A DNA stretch of 64,000 nucleotides, taken from Stenotrophomonas maltophilia (GTDB lineage Bacteria > Pseudomonadota > Gammaproteobacteria > Xanthomonadales > Xanthomonadaceae). Below are positions 39,731 through 48,878 of the stretch, piece after piece. The stretch is taken from assembly GCF_006974125.1 (NCBI RefSeq), contig NZ_CP037858.1:4340001-4404000 (forward strand). Reading direction: 5' to 3'. Below the pieces are notes generated by a model. That model worked only from the letters and a program-made list of their open reading frames with translations. It made no database searches and was not told the DNA's origin. The first letter of the stretch is position 1; each line of letters opens with the position of its first letter. Made by a program: the position numbers and the translations under genes.

Positions 39731-40848
39731 CCCTGCTGTTCCCGCTCGGCCTCGCCGCGCTCGCCGCAGGGCTGCTGCCGCTGCTGATCCACCTCGCCCG
39801 CCGCCATCCGTATACGCCACTGGATTTCGCCGCGCTGCGCTGGCTGCGTGCACAGATCCGGCCGCGCCAACGCATCCGCTTCGATGACTGGCCGTTGCTG
39901 CTGGTGCGCCTGTTGCTGCTGGCTGCATTGGCCTTGCTGTTGGCACGACCTGCGCTGACCGGCCCCGCTCCCGCCCCCGATGCGTGGACGGTGGTGGCCC
40001 CTGGGCTGGACGCCGCTGCACTGCGTGGTTCCGCTGCGGACCGCACCTGGCACTGGCTGGCACCCGGCTTCCCCGCCATCGACCAAGCACCGCCTGCGTC
40101 CAGCGCGTCCCTGCCCAGCCTGCTGCGCGAACTGGACGCGCAGCTGCCAGCGGGCACCGCGTTGGCCGTGCACGTTCCCGATCCCCTGCCCGGCCTGGAT
40201 GGCGCCCGCCTGCAGCTGTCGCGCGAGGTGCGATGGCACACGCAGCCGATGCCGGTCACCCCGCCGCAGATTGCAGCGGCACTGCCGCGGCTACGCGTAC
40301 ACGGCGAGGCATCCGCCACTGCCCAGCACTGGTTGAACGCACTGCAGCGCGCGTGGGGCGTGCAGGCACTGCCCTCGCCCTTGGCGGGGGATGCCCTGCC
40401 CGAACGCGGCGAGATCGGCGTGTGGAGCCGCAGCGATGCACTGCCAGCAAACTGGCAGGCGTGGTTGCGCGACGGCGGTCGTATCGTAACCGCCGGCAAG
40501 CCTGCTGCCAGCGCCCGCATCCTGCTGCGCGACGCCGAGGGCGCACCGCTGCTGTGGCAGCAACGCATCGGCCACGGCTCTCTGCTGGCGCTGCCGGGCG
40601 ACTGGAATGCCGCCAGCAACGCTGCGCTGCGCGATCCGCGCCTGCCACGTGCCCTGCTGCTGGCGCTGCAGCCGCCCATGGCCCCGCGCCTGGGCGACGC
40701 ACGTGACCACGCACCGCACCGGGCCGTATTGCCTGCTGCAACACCGCCGCTGCGTGAGCCGACACCTTGGCTGTTGCTGGCCATCGTGCTGCTGTTCGCG
40801 CTGGAACGCTGGATGGCCAGCAGTGCCCAGCGCAGGGTGGGCGCATGA
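39727..40848 (+). CDS. BatA-domain membrane protein
   Basis: 373 residues. N-terminal BatA domain: TM1 LLFPLGLAALAAGLLPLLIHLARRHPYTPLDFAALRWL and a second hydrophobic segment WPLLLVRLLLLAALALLLARPAL. A C-terminal TM is WLLLAIVLLFALERWM. The middle 250 residues are periplasmic-type and lack the DxSxS metal site of true BatA, so no vWA domain is evident. Overlaps the genes on both sides by four bases. Confidence 0.85.
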   Translation: MTLLFPLGLAALAAGLLPLLIHLARRHPYTPLDFAALRWLRAQIRPRQRIRFDDWPLLLVRLLLLAALALLLARPALTGPAPAPDAWTVVAPGLDAAALRGSAADRTWHWLAPGFPAIDQAPPASSASLPSLLRELDAQLPAGTALAVHVPDPLPGLDGARLQLSREVRWHTQPMPVTPPQIAAALPRLRVHGEASATAQHWLNALQRAWGVQALPSPLAGDALPERGEIGVWSRSDALPANWQAWLRDGGRIVTAGKPAASARILLRDAEGAPLLWQQRIGHGSLLALPGDWNAASNAALRDPRLPRALLLALQPPMAPRLGDARDHAPHRAVLPAATPPLREPTPWLLLAIVLLFALERWMASSAQRRVGA

Positions 40849-43019
40849 ACACCCTGCAGCACGCCTGGCAACGCGCACGCCGTCGCCGTGCGCTCATCAC
40901 CCTGCTGCTGGTCCTGCCATGGGCGCTGGCTGCGGCGGTGCTGGCCCTGCGTCTGGCAGGCTTCGATATCGCCTGCGTCGTCGGTACGGTCAGCCTGCTC
41001 GTGTGTGCGGCCTTCGCCACCGCGCGTGCCCGCCAGCTGGACCGGCAATGGCTGCAGCGCCAGCTCGATGGCAGCGGTGCCAGCGAGGACAGTGCCGACC
41101 TGCTGTTCGCCGATGCCGCCACGCTGAATCCGCTGCAGCAGCGCCAGCGTGCGCATGTGCTGGCCACGCTGGAACGCGCGATGCCGGAGCTGCGTCCGCG
41201 CTGGCCGCGCGGGGCATTGGCGCTGTGCTGGATCGCAGGCCTGGCCATTGTTGTGCTGGCACTGGGCTGGCCACGTTCGAACCCCGGTTCCGCGCCTGCC
41301 CACACGTCGGCACCTGGCAGCACGGCTGCCGCAGGCCCGCTGCGCCTGCAGTCCACCCGCCTGCGCATCGACGCGCCGGCCTATACCGGCCAGGCCACGC
41401 TTACCCGGAATGCACTGGACGCCAAGGTCGCCGCCGACAGCCGGCTGTCCTGGTCGCTGCGCTTCGACCGCGCCCCGGACAAGGCATGGCTGCAGTTCCA
41501 CGATGGTCGCCGGTTGCCACTGAGCGAGCACGAAGGACAGTGGCAGGCGCAGGATGTGGCACGCACGCCAGTGCTGTACCGCGTGGTGAGCGAACCGGCA
41601 CTGGCAGAGACCCGCCTGCATCGGCTGGATGTGGTGGCCGACCGTGCACCCAGCGTGCGCGTACTGGAGCCCACGGCCAGCCTGGTGCTGGGCACGCCGG
41701 GGCAACGGCAGTGGGCGCTGCGCTTCGAGGCCAGCGACGATTACGGTGTCGCGGCGCAGGCAACGCTGTCGATCACCACCACCCAGGGCAGCGGTGAGAA
41801 CATCACCTTCGTGAAGCGCAGCGTCACGCTTGCCGGCAGCGGCGAAGCCACCGCGCGGCGCTTCGCCCACACCCTTGATCTGGCTGCGCTGGGCGCGCAG
41901 CCCGGCAACGATGTGATCGCCCAGCTGGAGGTACGCGACAACCATGCACCCACGCCGCAGACCGGGCGCAGCAGCAGCGTGATCCTGCGCCTGCCCAGCG
42001 CCGAAGTCGCGCTCGGTGCAGAGCTGGAAGGCCGAATCAGGAAAACCCTGCCTGCGTACTTCCGCAGCCAGCGGCAGATCATCATCGATGCCGAAGCGCT
42101 GATCCGGCAGCGACGCAGCCTGGCCGCCGAGGACTTCGTGAAGCGCAGCGATGCGATCGGTGTCGACCAGCGCATCCTGCGCCTGCGCTACGGCCAGTTC
42201 CTGGGCGAGGAAAGCGAAGGTGCGCCGAAGCCACCGCCGACCAGCGACCTGCCCACCAGCGATACGCCGGCCGCAGACGATCACGACAGCGATCACGATC
42301 ACGATCACGACCATGGCGCCGATGGTGGGGCGCACGACGCGCATGGCCATGATCACGGCGGCAAGGCGGACAACCGCGATACGCCGCCGGTATTCGGCAG
42401 CGACACCGACGTGCTCTCCGAATACGGACACACCCATGACCACGCCGAAGCGGCCACCCTGCTCGATCCGCAGACCCGCGCCACGTTGAAGGCCGCGCTG
42501 GACCAGATGTGGTCGGCCGAAGGCGAGCTGCGCCAGGGCCGTCCGGAACAGGCATTGCCCTTCGCCTACAAGGCGTTGGGCTTCATCAAGCAGGTACAGC
42601 AGGCCGAACGCATCTATCTGGCCCGGGTTGGACCGGAGCTGCCGCCGATCGATGAAGGCCGTCGCCTCGGCGGTGATCGCGCCGGGCTGGCCAGTCGTGA
42701 ACTGCCGTTGGCTGCGCGCACTCCGCCAGATCCGGCCATCGTTGAAGCCTGGCAACGCCTCGGTGATGACAACGGCGCACCGGATCTCGATGCGCTCGCG
42801 GCCTGGCAGCAGCGCAACGCGGCCTACCTGCCCGATGCACTGGATCTGGCCGCGGCCATCGAGCAGCTGCGCATCGAGCCCGACTGCGGCGACTGTCGTC
42901 AGCGCCTGCGCGCGCAGCTGTGGCGGGCGCTGCAGCGTCCACTGCCGCAGGCGATGCGGCGCAGTGCGGCCGATGCGATGGGCCAGCGCTACCTCGATGC
43001 GCTGGAGGCGCAGCCATGA
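40845..43019 (+). CDS. Large membrane protein with His/Asp-rich segment
   Basis: 724 residues, start ATG overlapping the previous stop (ATGA). Two N-terminal TM segments (ALITLLLVLPWALAAAVLALRLAGF and VVGTVSLLVCAAF), another near residue 125 (LALCWIAGLAIVVLALGW), then a long soluble region with Ig-like strands (DRAPSVRVLEPTASLVLGTPGQRQWALRFEASDDYG). Residues about 478-510 are a His/Asp/Gly-rich run (DHDSDHDHDHDHGADGGAHD), a likely metal-binding linker. It resembles the poorly characterised large membrane proteins of MoxR operons. I cannot name a family with confidence. Confidence 0.8.
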   Translation: MNTLQHAWQRARRRRALITLLLVLPWALAAAVLALRLAGFDIACVVGTVSLLVCAAFATARARQLDRQWLQRQLDGSGASEDSADLLFADAATLNPLQQRQRAHVLATLERAMPELRPRWPRGALALCWIAGLAIVVLALGWPRSNPGSAPAHTSAPGSTAAAGPLRLQSTRLRIDAPAYTGQATLTRNALDAKVAADSRLSWSLRFDRAPDKAWLQFHDGRRLPLSEHEGQWQAQDVARTPVLYRVVSEPALAETRLHRLDVVADRAPSVRVLEPTASLVLGTPGQRQWALRFEASDDYGVAAQATLSITTTQGSGENITFVKRSVTLAGSGEATARRFAHTLDLAALGAQPGNDVIAQLEVRDNHAPTPQTGRSSSVILRLPSAEVALGAELEGRIRKTLPAYFRSQRQIIIDAEALIRQRRSLAAEDFVKRSDAIGVDQRILRLRYGQFLGEESEGAPKPPPTSDLPTSDTPAADDHDSDHDHDHDHGADGGAHDAHGHDHGGKADNRDTPPVFGSDTDVLSEYGHTHDHAEAATLLDPQTRATLKAALDQMWSAEGELRQGRPEQALPFAYKALGFIKQVQQAERIYLARVGPELPPIDEGRRLGGDRAGLASRELPLAARTPPDPAIVEAWQRLGDDNGAPDLDALAAWQQRNAAYLPDALDLAAAIEQLRIEPDCGDCRQRLRAQLWRALQRPLPQAMRRSAADAMGQRYLDALEAQP

Positions 43020-44824
43020 ACGCCTCCAGCCTGAACCTGTGGATTGCGCTGGCACTCGCTGTGGTCGTGGTCATCGCCAGCGTGCGCCAGTTGCGTGGAA
43101 GCACCGCGCACCCGGGCCGCCGGTGGAGCGTGATCGCACTGCAGATCGTCGTCGCCACGCTGCTGTATTTCTGCCTGGTGCCACCCACCCGCCAGCAACC
43201 CGCAGGCGGGCTGGTCGTGCTCGGAATCGATGCCGGCAAGGCCGGCGCACTTCCGGCCAGCGAAGGCCCGCTGTTGCTGTTGCCGGAAGCTGCCGATGTG
43301 CCCGGCGCACAGCGCGTTCCCGACCTGGCCACCGCGCTGCGCCAACACCCGGCCTCCACGCTCACGCTCGTTGGCGCCGGACTGGTCGCACGCGATCGCG
43401 ACGCGGCGTTGCCGGGCGACGTGCGTTGGCAGGCAGCACCCGCACCGCGCGGCTGGGTCGCGCTGCAGCCACCGGCCGACGTCGCTCCCGGCGGACGCTT
43501 CGAGGTACAGGCGCAGGCGCGTGGCGCGGCAAAGGCGAAGGCCGAGCTGCTGGACCCGGCCGACAGCGTGGTCGATCGCATGGACGTTGCCGACGACGGT
43601 CGCGTCCAGCTCACCGGCATCGCCCGTGCCGAAGGCCGCAGCGTGTTCCGGCTGCGCCTGCTCGACACCGAAGGCCATGTGGTGGATACCGTACCGGTGC
43701 CGCAGCAGACCTTGCCGGCAACGCCCTTGCGCCTGTTGGTGCGTGCCAGCGCACCCGGCCCGGAACTGAAGTACCTGCGCCGCTGGGCCGCCGATGCCGG
43801 CCTCCGCATGCAGGTGCAGGCCGATACCGGGGCCGGGCTCAGCGTGGGCGATGGCGTGGTCTCGATCGATGCTGCAACGCTGGCGCGCAGCGACCTGCTG
43901 CTGCTGGACGAACGCAGCCTGGCGGCCCTGAGTGCAGGCCAGCTGGCCGTCGTGCGCCATGCGCTGCGCGAGGGTCTGGGTGTACTGGTACGAAGTGCCG
44001 GGGCACCTTCGGCCAGTGCGCGCCAGCGCCTGCTCGATCTTGGCCTGCCAGTGCAGGGCGATGGCAGCAGCCACACCCTCGCACTTCCCGGTGATGGCGA
44101 AAGCGCGATCCTCGCCGCACGGCGTGGCCCGCTTGCCGCCGGCACACTGCCAACCGGCTACGGCGAAGAAGCCGACCGCAGCTCGCACAGCGCTGCGCTG
44201 CCTTCGCTGGAAGCACTGGCGTTGCAGGCACCGGGCAGCAACGCACTGCTGCACGATCGGGGCGGCAAGGCCGTCGGCGGCTGGCGCGCGGCCGGCAAGG
44301 GGCGCGTCGGCCTGCTGCCACTCACCGACAGCTGGCGCTGGGTGCTGGCCGGTCGCGATGATCGCCACGGCGAACTGTGGAGCAGTGTGGTGGCCACCCT
44401 GGCGCGTGCACAGGGCAGCGCTGATGCACTGTGGTCACCAAAGCCGATCGGCTGGGCAGGCGAACGGCAGATGCTGTGCGGCGTGCAGGCGCCGCTGCAG
44501 GTCTTCAACAAGCGTGGCGACGATATACCCCTGATCATCGATGGCGCGACGTCGGCACTGCGCTGCGCCGGCTGGTGGCCCCGTGAGGCAGGCTGGCAGC
44601 GCCTGCAGCATGGCGACAGCGTTGTCTGGCGCTATGTGTTCGACCCGAAGGATGCACCGACGCTGCATCGGCAGGTGATGATCGATGCGACCACGCAGGC
44701 GTTGGCTGCCAGCACGCCGCCGGATGCGTCAGTGACGCAACCCGTGGCGGGCTCACGCTGGCCGTGGTGGCTGGCGTTCGTGTTGTGCGCATCGCTGCTG
44801 TGGTGGCTGGAACGGCGGCGGTAA
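43016..44824 (+). CDS. Membrane protein at the end of the MoxR cluster
   Basis: 602 residues, start overlapping the previous stop (ATGA). Two N-terminal TM segments (LNLWIALALAVVVVIASVRQL and WSVIALQIVVATLLYFCLV) and one at the C-terminus (WPWWLAFVLCASLLWWLERRR) flank a periplasmic-type middle. The middle contains a strand-rich section (GRFEVQAQARGAAKAKAELLDPADSVVDRMDVADDGRVQLTG) and a GATase-like section (LLLLDERSLAALSAGQLAVVRHALREGLGVLVRS), a layout seen in large membrane proteins of MoxR/BatA operons. Last gene of a nine-gene plus-strand run. No catalytic motif is seen. Confidence 0.8.
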   Translation: MNASSLNLWIALALAVVVVIASVRQLRGSTAHPGRRWSVIALQIVVATLLYFCLVPPTRQQPAGGLVVLGIDAGKAGALPASEGPLLLLPEAADVPGAQRVPDLATALRQHPASTLTLVGAGLVARDRDAALPGDVRWQAAPAPRGWVALQPPADVAPGGRFEVQAQARGAAKAKAELLDPADSVVDRMDVADDGRVQLTGIARAEGRSVFRLRLLDTEGHVVDTVPVPQQTLPATPLRLLVRASAPGPELKYLRRWAADAGLRMQVQADTGAGLSVGDGVVSIDAATLARSDLLLLDERSLAALSAGQLAVVRHALREGLGVLVRSAGAPSASARQRLLDLGLPVQGDGSSHTLALPGDGESAILAARRGPLAAGTLPTGYGEEADRSSHSAALPSLEALALQAPGSNALLHDRGGKAVGGWRAAGKGRVGLLPLTDSWRWVLAGRDDRHGELWSSVVATLARAQGSADALWSPKPIGWAGERQMLCGVQAPLQVFNKRGDDIPLIIDGATSALRCAGWWPREAGWQRLQHGDSVVWRYVFDPKDAPTLHRQVMIDATTQALAASTPPDASVTQPVAGSRWPWWLAFVLCASLLWWLERRR

Positions 44825-44828
44825 CTTC

Positions 44829-44908
44829 GGGGTCGGATCCCTTTCGCCCGCAAAAGGGCTCTGGCCCCGCCGATGGGTCCGCGAACCGCATCCACGCATG
44901 GCGTGGAT
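44829..44908. repeat. Two interspersed palindromes after the MoxR cluster
   Basis: GGGGTCGGATCCC...GGGCTCTGGCCCC (44829-44868) is the second copy, inverted, of the repeat at 9618-9656. ATCCACGCATGGCGTGGAT (44890-44908) is identical to the hairpin at 24659-24677. Placed between convergent genes, they could end transcription in both directions. Confidence 0.75.
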
Positions 44909-44935
44909 CTACTGACCGGTTGCCTTTCGACGGGG

Positions 44936-45610
44936 TCAGCGCGTGCCCGCGCGCAGGTACACGCCATTGAAGCGCACGTTCATGCCTCCGCACTCGCTGT
45001 TGTCGGCCACGATCAGCACCTCACCCAGCGAATGGACGCGCACCTTGCAGGTGTCCTCGACGAACTCGACATCGGCACCACGCGGCGCGGCGCGCGCTTC
45101 CACCTGGCCCATGTTCGGCCCGTAGGGACGCTGCTCCGGCGTGGGGTTGGCAGAGGGCCAGTAGGCGTCACCCTCCACATGCAGTTGCCCGCCCTGCACG
45201 GTGATGCGCAGGCCGTTGTCGCCGTCCTTCCAGTCGCCCGCCCAGTCCTGCAGCGTTGGCACGGCCACCGGCAACGGCTGCAGCTTGCTGCGGTCGACCC
45301 AACCGGCGCTGCCACCCACCTTGTTCGGGAAGAACGCGCAGCGGTAGCGGCCAAGGTCGCGACCGGTCACCACGGTATCGCCGTTGACCACATAGCTGCG
45401 CTGGCGGCAGGCCGGTTCGCCCTTGGCCGGGCAACCGTCCATGTCGCCGAGCAGATACAGGCGCTGTGCATCGACCACCCGCGCCAGCGCGAACTGGCTC
45501 TGTTCGGAGGGGAACGCGCCATTGCGGCACGCGCCATCACCGGCGATGCCGGCAGCGAAGGCGGACGCAGGCAGCAATGCAGCCAGCAGGCAGAACGAAC
45601 GCAGGAACAT
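44936..45610 (-). CDS. Secreted protein of unknown function
   Basis: 224 residues with a signal peptide (FLRSFCLLAALLPASAFAAG). The mature part has several cysteines (GDGACRNG, MDGCPAKGEPACRQ, RYRCAFF, EDTCKVRV, NSECGGMN) suggesting disulfides, and an SH3-like strand section (GGSAGWVDRSKLQPLP). Hydrophilic, with no membrane segment, so probably periplasmic. It converges with the MoxR cluster. No recognised family. No clear ribosome site. Confidence 0.65.
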   Translation of the reverse strand: MFLRSFCLLAALLPASAFAAGIAGDGACRNGAFPSEQSQFALARVVDAQRLYLLGDMDGCPAKGEPACRQRSYVVNGDTVVTGRDLGRYRCAFFPNKVGGSAGWVDRSKLQPLPVAVPTLQDWAGDWKDGDNGLRITVQGGQLHVEGDAYWPSANPTPEQRPYGPNMGQVEARAAPRGADVEFVEDTCKVRVHSLGEVLIVADNSECGGMNVRFNGVYLRAGTR

Positions 45611-45650
45611 GGCAGCGCTACCGGTTGAGGAACCGGCAGGATATACCGGC

Positions 45651-46169
45651 CTACTTCACCGGCGGCGCGCCGCAGCCTTCCTGCTCCTGGCAGAACTGCA
45701 ACGCGCGCCGCTGCTGCTCGGCGCTCAGCTCCGGCGGTGGCCGTGCAATGGCGGACTGGATCTGGTCGGGGCCGCCGGTGAGCTTGTTCAGACCCCGGCC
45801 CGCCGCCAGCACGCCCTTGACCACGCCCATCATGATGTAGCCGCCGCCCATGCTGACCTGCTCCGGCGATGGCGGTTCGCTCCAGTCGCGGCTGAAGCGG
45901 TTGTCGCCGAACTTCACCGGATTCTTGAAGCGGTACAGATCCAGCGGCTCGTCTTCCGGCTTGAGCGCACGCACTTCGCCGAGGGTGGTGACGTTGTCCT
46001 GCGGCAAGGCGATGGAAATCGGCGCGGTGGCTGCTGTCGGGGCATCAGCAGGGGGAACGGGTGCAGGATCGGGCACCGCCACCGGCGCGGCCTGCTGTGC
46101 CTGTGCGATGCCCGCCAGCAGCATGCTGGCCAGGAGTGCTCCCTGCGTTCCACGTCGTGCCACAGCCAT
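45651..46169 (-). CDS. Secreted Pro/Ala-rich protein of unknown function
   Basis: 172 residues with a signal peptide (LLASMLLAGIAQAQQ), a Pro/Ala-rich linker (APVAVPDPAPVPPADAPTAATAP), then a compact domain (LKPEDEPLDLYRFKNPVKFGDNRFSRDWSEPPSPEQVSMGGGYIMMGVVKG) and two C-terminal cysteines (FCQEQEGCG). AACAGGGGG lies just before the ATG. A small hairpin CCGGTT-GAGG-AACCGG (45621-45636) lies in the 40-base gap to the next gene. Function not recognised. Confidence 0.65.
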   Translation of the reverse strand: MAVARRGTQGALLASMLLAGIAQAQQAAPVAVPDPAPVPPADAPTAATAPISIALPQDNVTTLGEVRALKPEDEPLDLYRFKNPVKFGDNRFSRDWSEPPSPEQVSMGGGYIMMGVVKGVLAAGRGLNKLTGGPDQIQSAIARPPPELSAEQQRRALQFCQEQEGCGAPPVK

Positions 46170-46388
46170 CCCCCTGTTGGTTGCGTCCAGCGCCCAAGGA
46201 TACGGATGCCGGCTTCAGATTTCGTTGCCGCACCGGCGGCTGTTCAGCCCAGGGAGATGCGACGATGCGGCGATGCCATGGGACACGGGCACTGAACGGT
46301 TCACGCCCTCCGTGTGCGGTGTCTCACATCCTGAGACGTGAGTGTGGTGCCATGTGACTCCTCGCAATCCGTCCCGGCTCCATCTTCC

Positions 46389-48878
46389 ATGGCTTACGAA
46401 CTCGCCAAGCGCACCGCCGATGCCGAGCGGAAGCTCGCCACCCGCGATGGCCTGCCCGCCCGCGACGGCGCCCTGCTCAGTGCACGCCTGCAGCGCCGCT
46501 ACCAGGACCGCATCACCGGCAGCTTCGCCATTCCCGGCCGCGAGGGCCGCTACGGCGCCATTCCCGACACGGTGCCACCGGCACTGGCCGCAGCACTGAA
46601 GGCGCGTGGCATCGAGCAGCTCTACAGCCACCAGGCCGAAGCGTGGGAGGCCAGCCAGCGCGGCGAGCACGTGGCCATCGTCACCCCCACCGCCAGCGGC
46701 AAGTCGCTGTGCTACACCCTGCCGGTGGTCAGCGCCGCGATGCAGGACAAGGCCAAGGCGCTGTACCTGTTCCCGACCAAGGCGCTGGCCCAGGACCAGG
46801 TGGCCGAGCTGCTGGAACTCAACCGTGCCGGCGACCTGGGCGTAAAGGCCTTCACCTTCGATGGCGACACCCCCGGCGATGCGCGGCAGGCGATCCGCCT
46901 GCACGGCGACATCGTGGTGTCCAACCCGGACATGCTGCACCAGGCCATCCTGCCGCATCACACCAAGTGGGCGCAGTTCTTCGAGAACCTGCGCTACATC
47001 GTCATCGACGAGGTACACACCTACCGCGGCGTGTTCGGCAGCCACGTCACCAACGTGCTGCGCCGGCTCAAGCGCATCTGCGCGTTCTACGGCGTGCAAC
47101 CGCAGTTCATCCTGTGCTCGGCCACCATCGGCAATCCGCAGGCGCATGCCGAGGCGTTGATCGAGGCACCGGTCACCGCCATCACCGAATCCGGCGCGCC
47201 CAGCGGGCCGAAACAAGTGCTGCTGTGGAACCCGCCGGTGATCAACCCGGACCTGGGTCTGCGCGCCTCGGCACGCTCGCAGAGCAACCGCATCGCGCGC
47301 ATCGCGATCAAGTCCGGGCTGAAGACACTGGTGTTCGCGCAGACACGCTTGATGGTGGAAGTGCTGACCAAGTACCTGAAGGACATCTTCGACCACGACC
47401 CGCGCAAGCCGCCCCGCATCCGCGCCTACCGCGGTGGCTACCTGCCCACGGAACGCCGCGAGACCGAGCGTGCGATGCGCGCGGGCAACATCGACGGCAT
47501 CGTCAGCACCTCAGCACTGGAGCTGGGCGTGGATATCGGCAGCCTCGACGTGGTCATCCTCAATGGCTACCCCGGCAGCGTCGCTGCCACTTGGCAGCGC
47601 TTCGGCCGCGCCGGTCGCCGCCAGCAGCCCGCGCTGGGGGTGATGGTGGCCAGCTCGCAGCCGCTGGACCAGTACGTGGTACGCCATCCGGATTTCTTCG
47701 CCGAGGCCTCGCCCGAACACGCACGCATCGCGCCGGACCAGCCGCTGATCCTGTTCGACCACATCCGCTGCGCGGCCTTCGAGCTGCCGTTCCGGGTCGG
47801 CGATGGCTTCGGCCCGATCGATCCGGAAGTGTTTTTGGAAGCGCTGGCCGAAACCGAAGTCATCCACCGCGAGGGCGAGCGCTGGGAATGGATCGCCGAC
47901 AGCTACCCGGCCAACGCGGTCAGCCTGCGTGCGGTGGCCGATGGCAACTTCGTGGTGGTCGACCGCAGCGATGGCCGCCAGCAGATCATCGCCGAGGTCG
48001 ACTATTCCGCGGCCGCGCTCACGTTGTACGAAGGCGCGATCCACATGGTGCAGTCCACGCCCTACCAGGTGGAAACGCTGGACTGGGAAGGCCGCAAGGC
48101 CTACGTCACGCGCACCCACGTGGATTACTACACCGACAGCATCGACTTCACCAAGCTCAAGGTGCTGGACCGCTTCGATGGCGGCGTGGCCGGGCGTGGC
48201 GATTCGCACCATGGCGAAGTGCACGTGGTGCGCCGCGTGGCGGGCTACAAGAAGATCCGCTACTACACGCACGAGAACATCGGCTACGGCCCGGTGAACC
48301 TGCCCGACCAGGAACTGCACACCACTGCGGTGTGGTGGCAGCTGCCGCAGGCGCTGCTGCTTCGCGCGTTCGCCAGCAAGCAGGATGCGCTGGATGGATT
48401 CCTCGGCGCGGCGTACGCGCTGCACATCGTCGCCACCGTGGCGGTGATGGCCGATGCACGCGACCTGCAGAAGTCGGTGGGCAACGGCGATGGCTCCTGG
48501 TTCGCGATCGCCGACCAGAGCGGCCGTGGCCAGCTGCGCGGCAGCGAGGGCGATCCCGGTGTGGTGGAGTTGCTGCAGGAGTTCGTGCCCACCGTGTACC
48601 TGTACGACAACTTCCCCGGTGGCGTCGGCCTCAGCGAGCCGCTGTGGCAACGCCAGGCCGAGCTGGTGCAGCGCGCGCGCGAACTGGTGCAGCGCTGCGA
48701 CTGCAAGGCCGGCTGCCCGGCCTGCGTGGGCCCCGTACTGGCCGCGCAGGAAGAAGATGAGACTTCGCCGCGTGCGCTGGCGCTGCGCGTGCTCGACCTG
48801 TTCGATGCCGACGCCTGCCAGCATGTGCCCGACGTGGTGGTGACCACGGGCGATCCTATGGAGCTGCTGGCCCCGTGA
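46389..48878 (+). CDS. mrfA: DEAD/DEAH-box helicase, MrfA (YprA) family
   Basis: 829 residues from MAYELAKRTADAERKL. Helicase motifs: IVTPTASGKSLCYTLP (motif I, near residue 101), YIVIDEVHTYRGVFGSH (motif II, DEVH), CSATIGNP (III), STSALELGVDIGSLD (V), WQRFGRAGRR (VI). The C-terminal DUF1998 region carries four cysteines CDCKAGCPACVGP near residue 770, as in MrfA. In Bacillus subtilis MrfA works with the exonuclease MrfB to repair mitomycin C damage; an exonuclease gene follows with a four-base overlap. Upstream 46170-46388 contains no gene, only a GTCTCA-CATCC-TGAGAC dyad (46321-46337). Confidence 0.92.
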   Translation: MAYELAKRTADAERKLATRDGLPARDGALLSARLQRRYQDRITGSFAIPGREGRYGAIPDTVPPALAAALKARGIEQLYSHQAEAWEASQRGEHVAIVTPTASGKSLCYTLPVVSAAMQDKAKALYLFPTKALAQDQVAELLELNRAGDLGVKAFTFDGDTPGDARQAIRLHGDIVVSNPDMLHQAILPHHTKWAQFFENLRYIVIDEVHTYRGVFGSHVTNVLRRLKRICAFYGVQPQFILCSATIGNPQAHAEALIEAPVTAITESGAPSGPKQVLLWNPPVINPDLGLRASARSQSNRIARIAIKSGLKTLVFAQTRLMVEVLTKYLKDIFDHDPRKPPRIRAYRGGYLPTERRETERAMRAGNIDGIVSTSALELGVDIGSLDVVILNGYPGSVAATWQRFGRAGRRQQPALGVMVASSQPLDQYVVRHPDFFAEASPEHARIAPDQPLILFDHIRCAAFELPFRVGDGFGPIDPEVFLEALAETEVIHREGERWEWIADSYPANAVSLRAVADGNFVVVDRSDGRQQIIAEVDYSAAALTLYEGAIHMVQSTPYQVETLDWEGRKAYVTRTHVDYYTDSIDFTKLKVLDRFDGGVAGRGDSHHGEVHVVRRVAGYKKIRYYTHENIGYGPVNLPDQELHTTAVWWQLPQALLLRAFASKQDALDGFLGAAYALHIVATVAVMADARDLQKSVGNGDGSWFAIADQSGRGQLRGSEGDPGVVELLQEFVPTVYLYDNFPGGVGLSEPLWQRQAELVQRARELVQRCDCKAGCPACVGPVLAAQEEDETSPRALALRVLDLFDADACQHVPDVVVTTGDPMELLAP

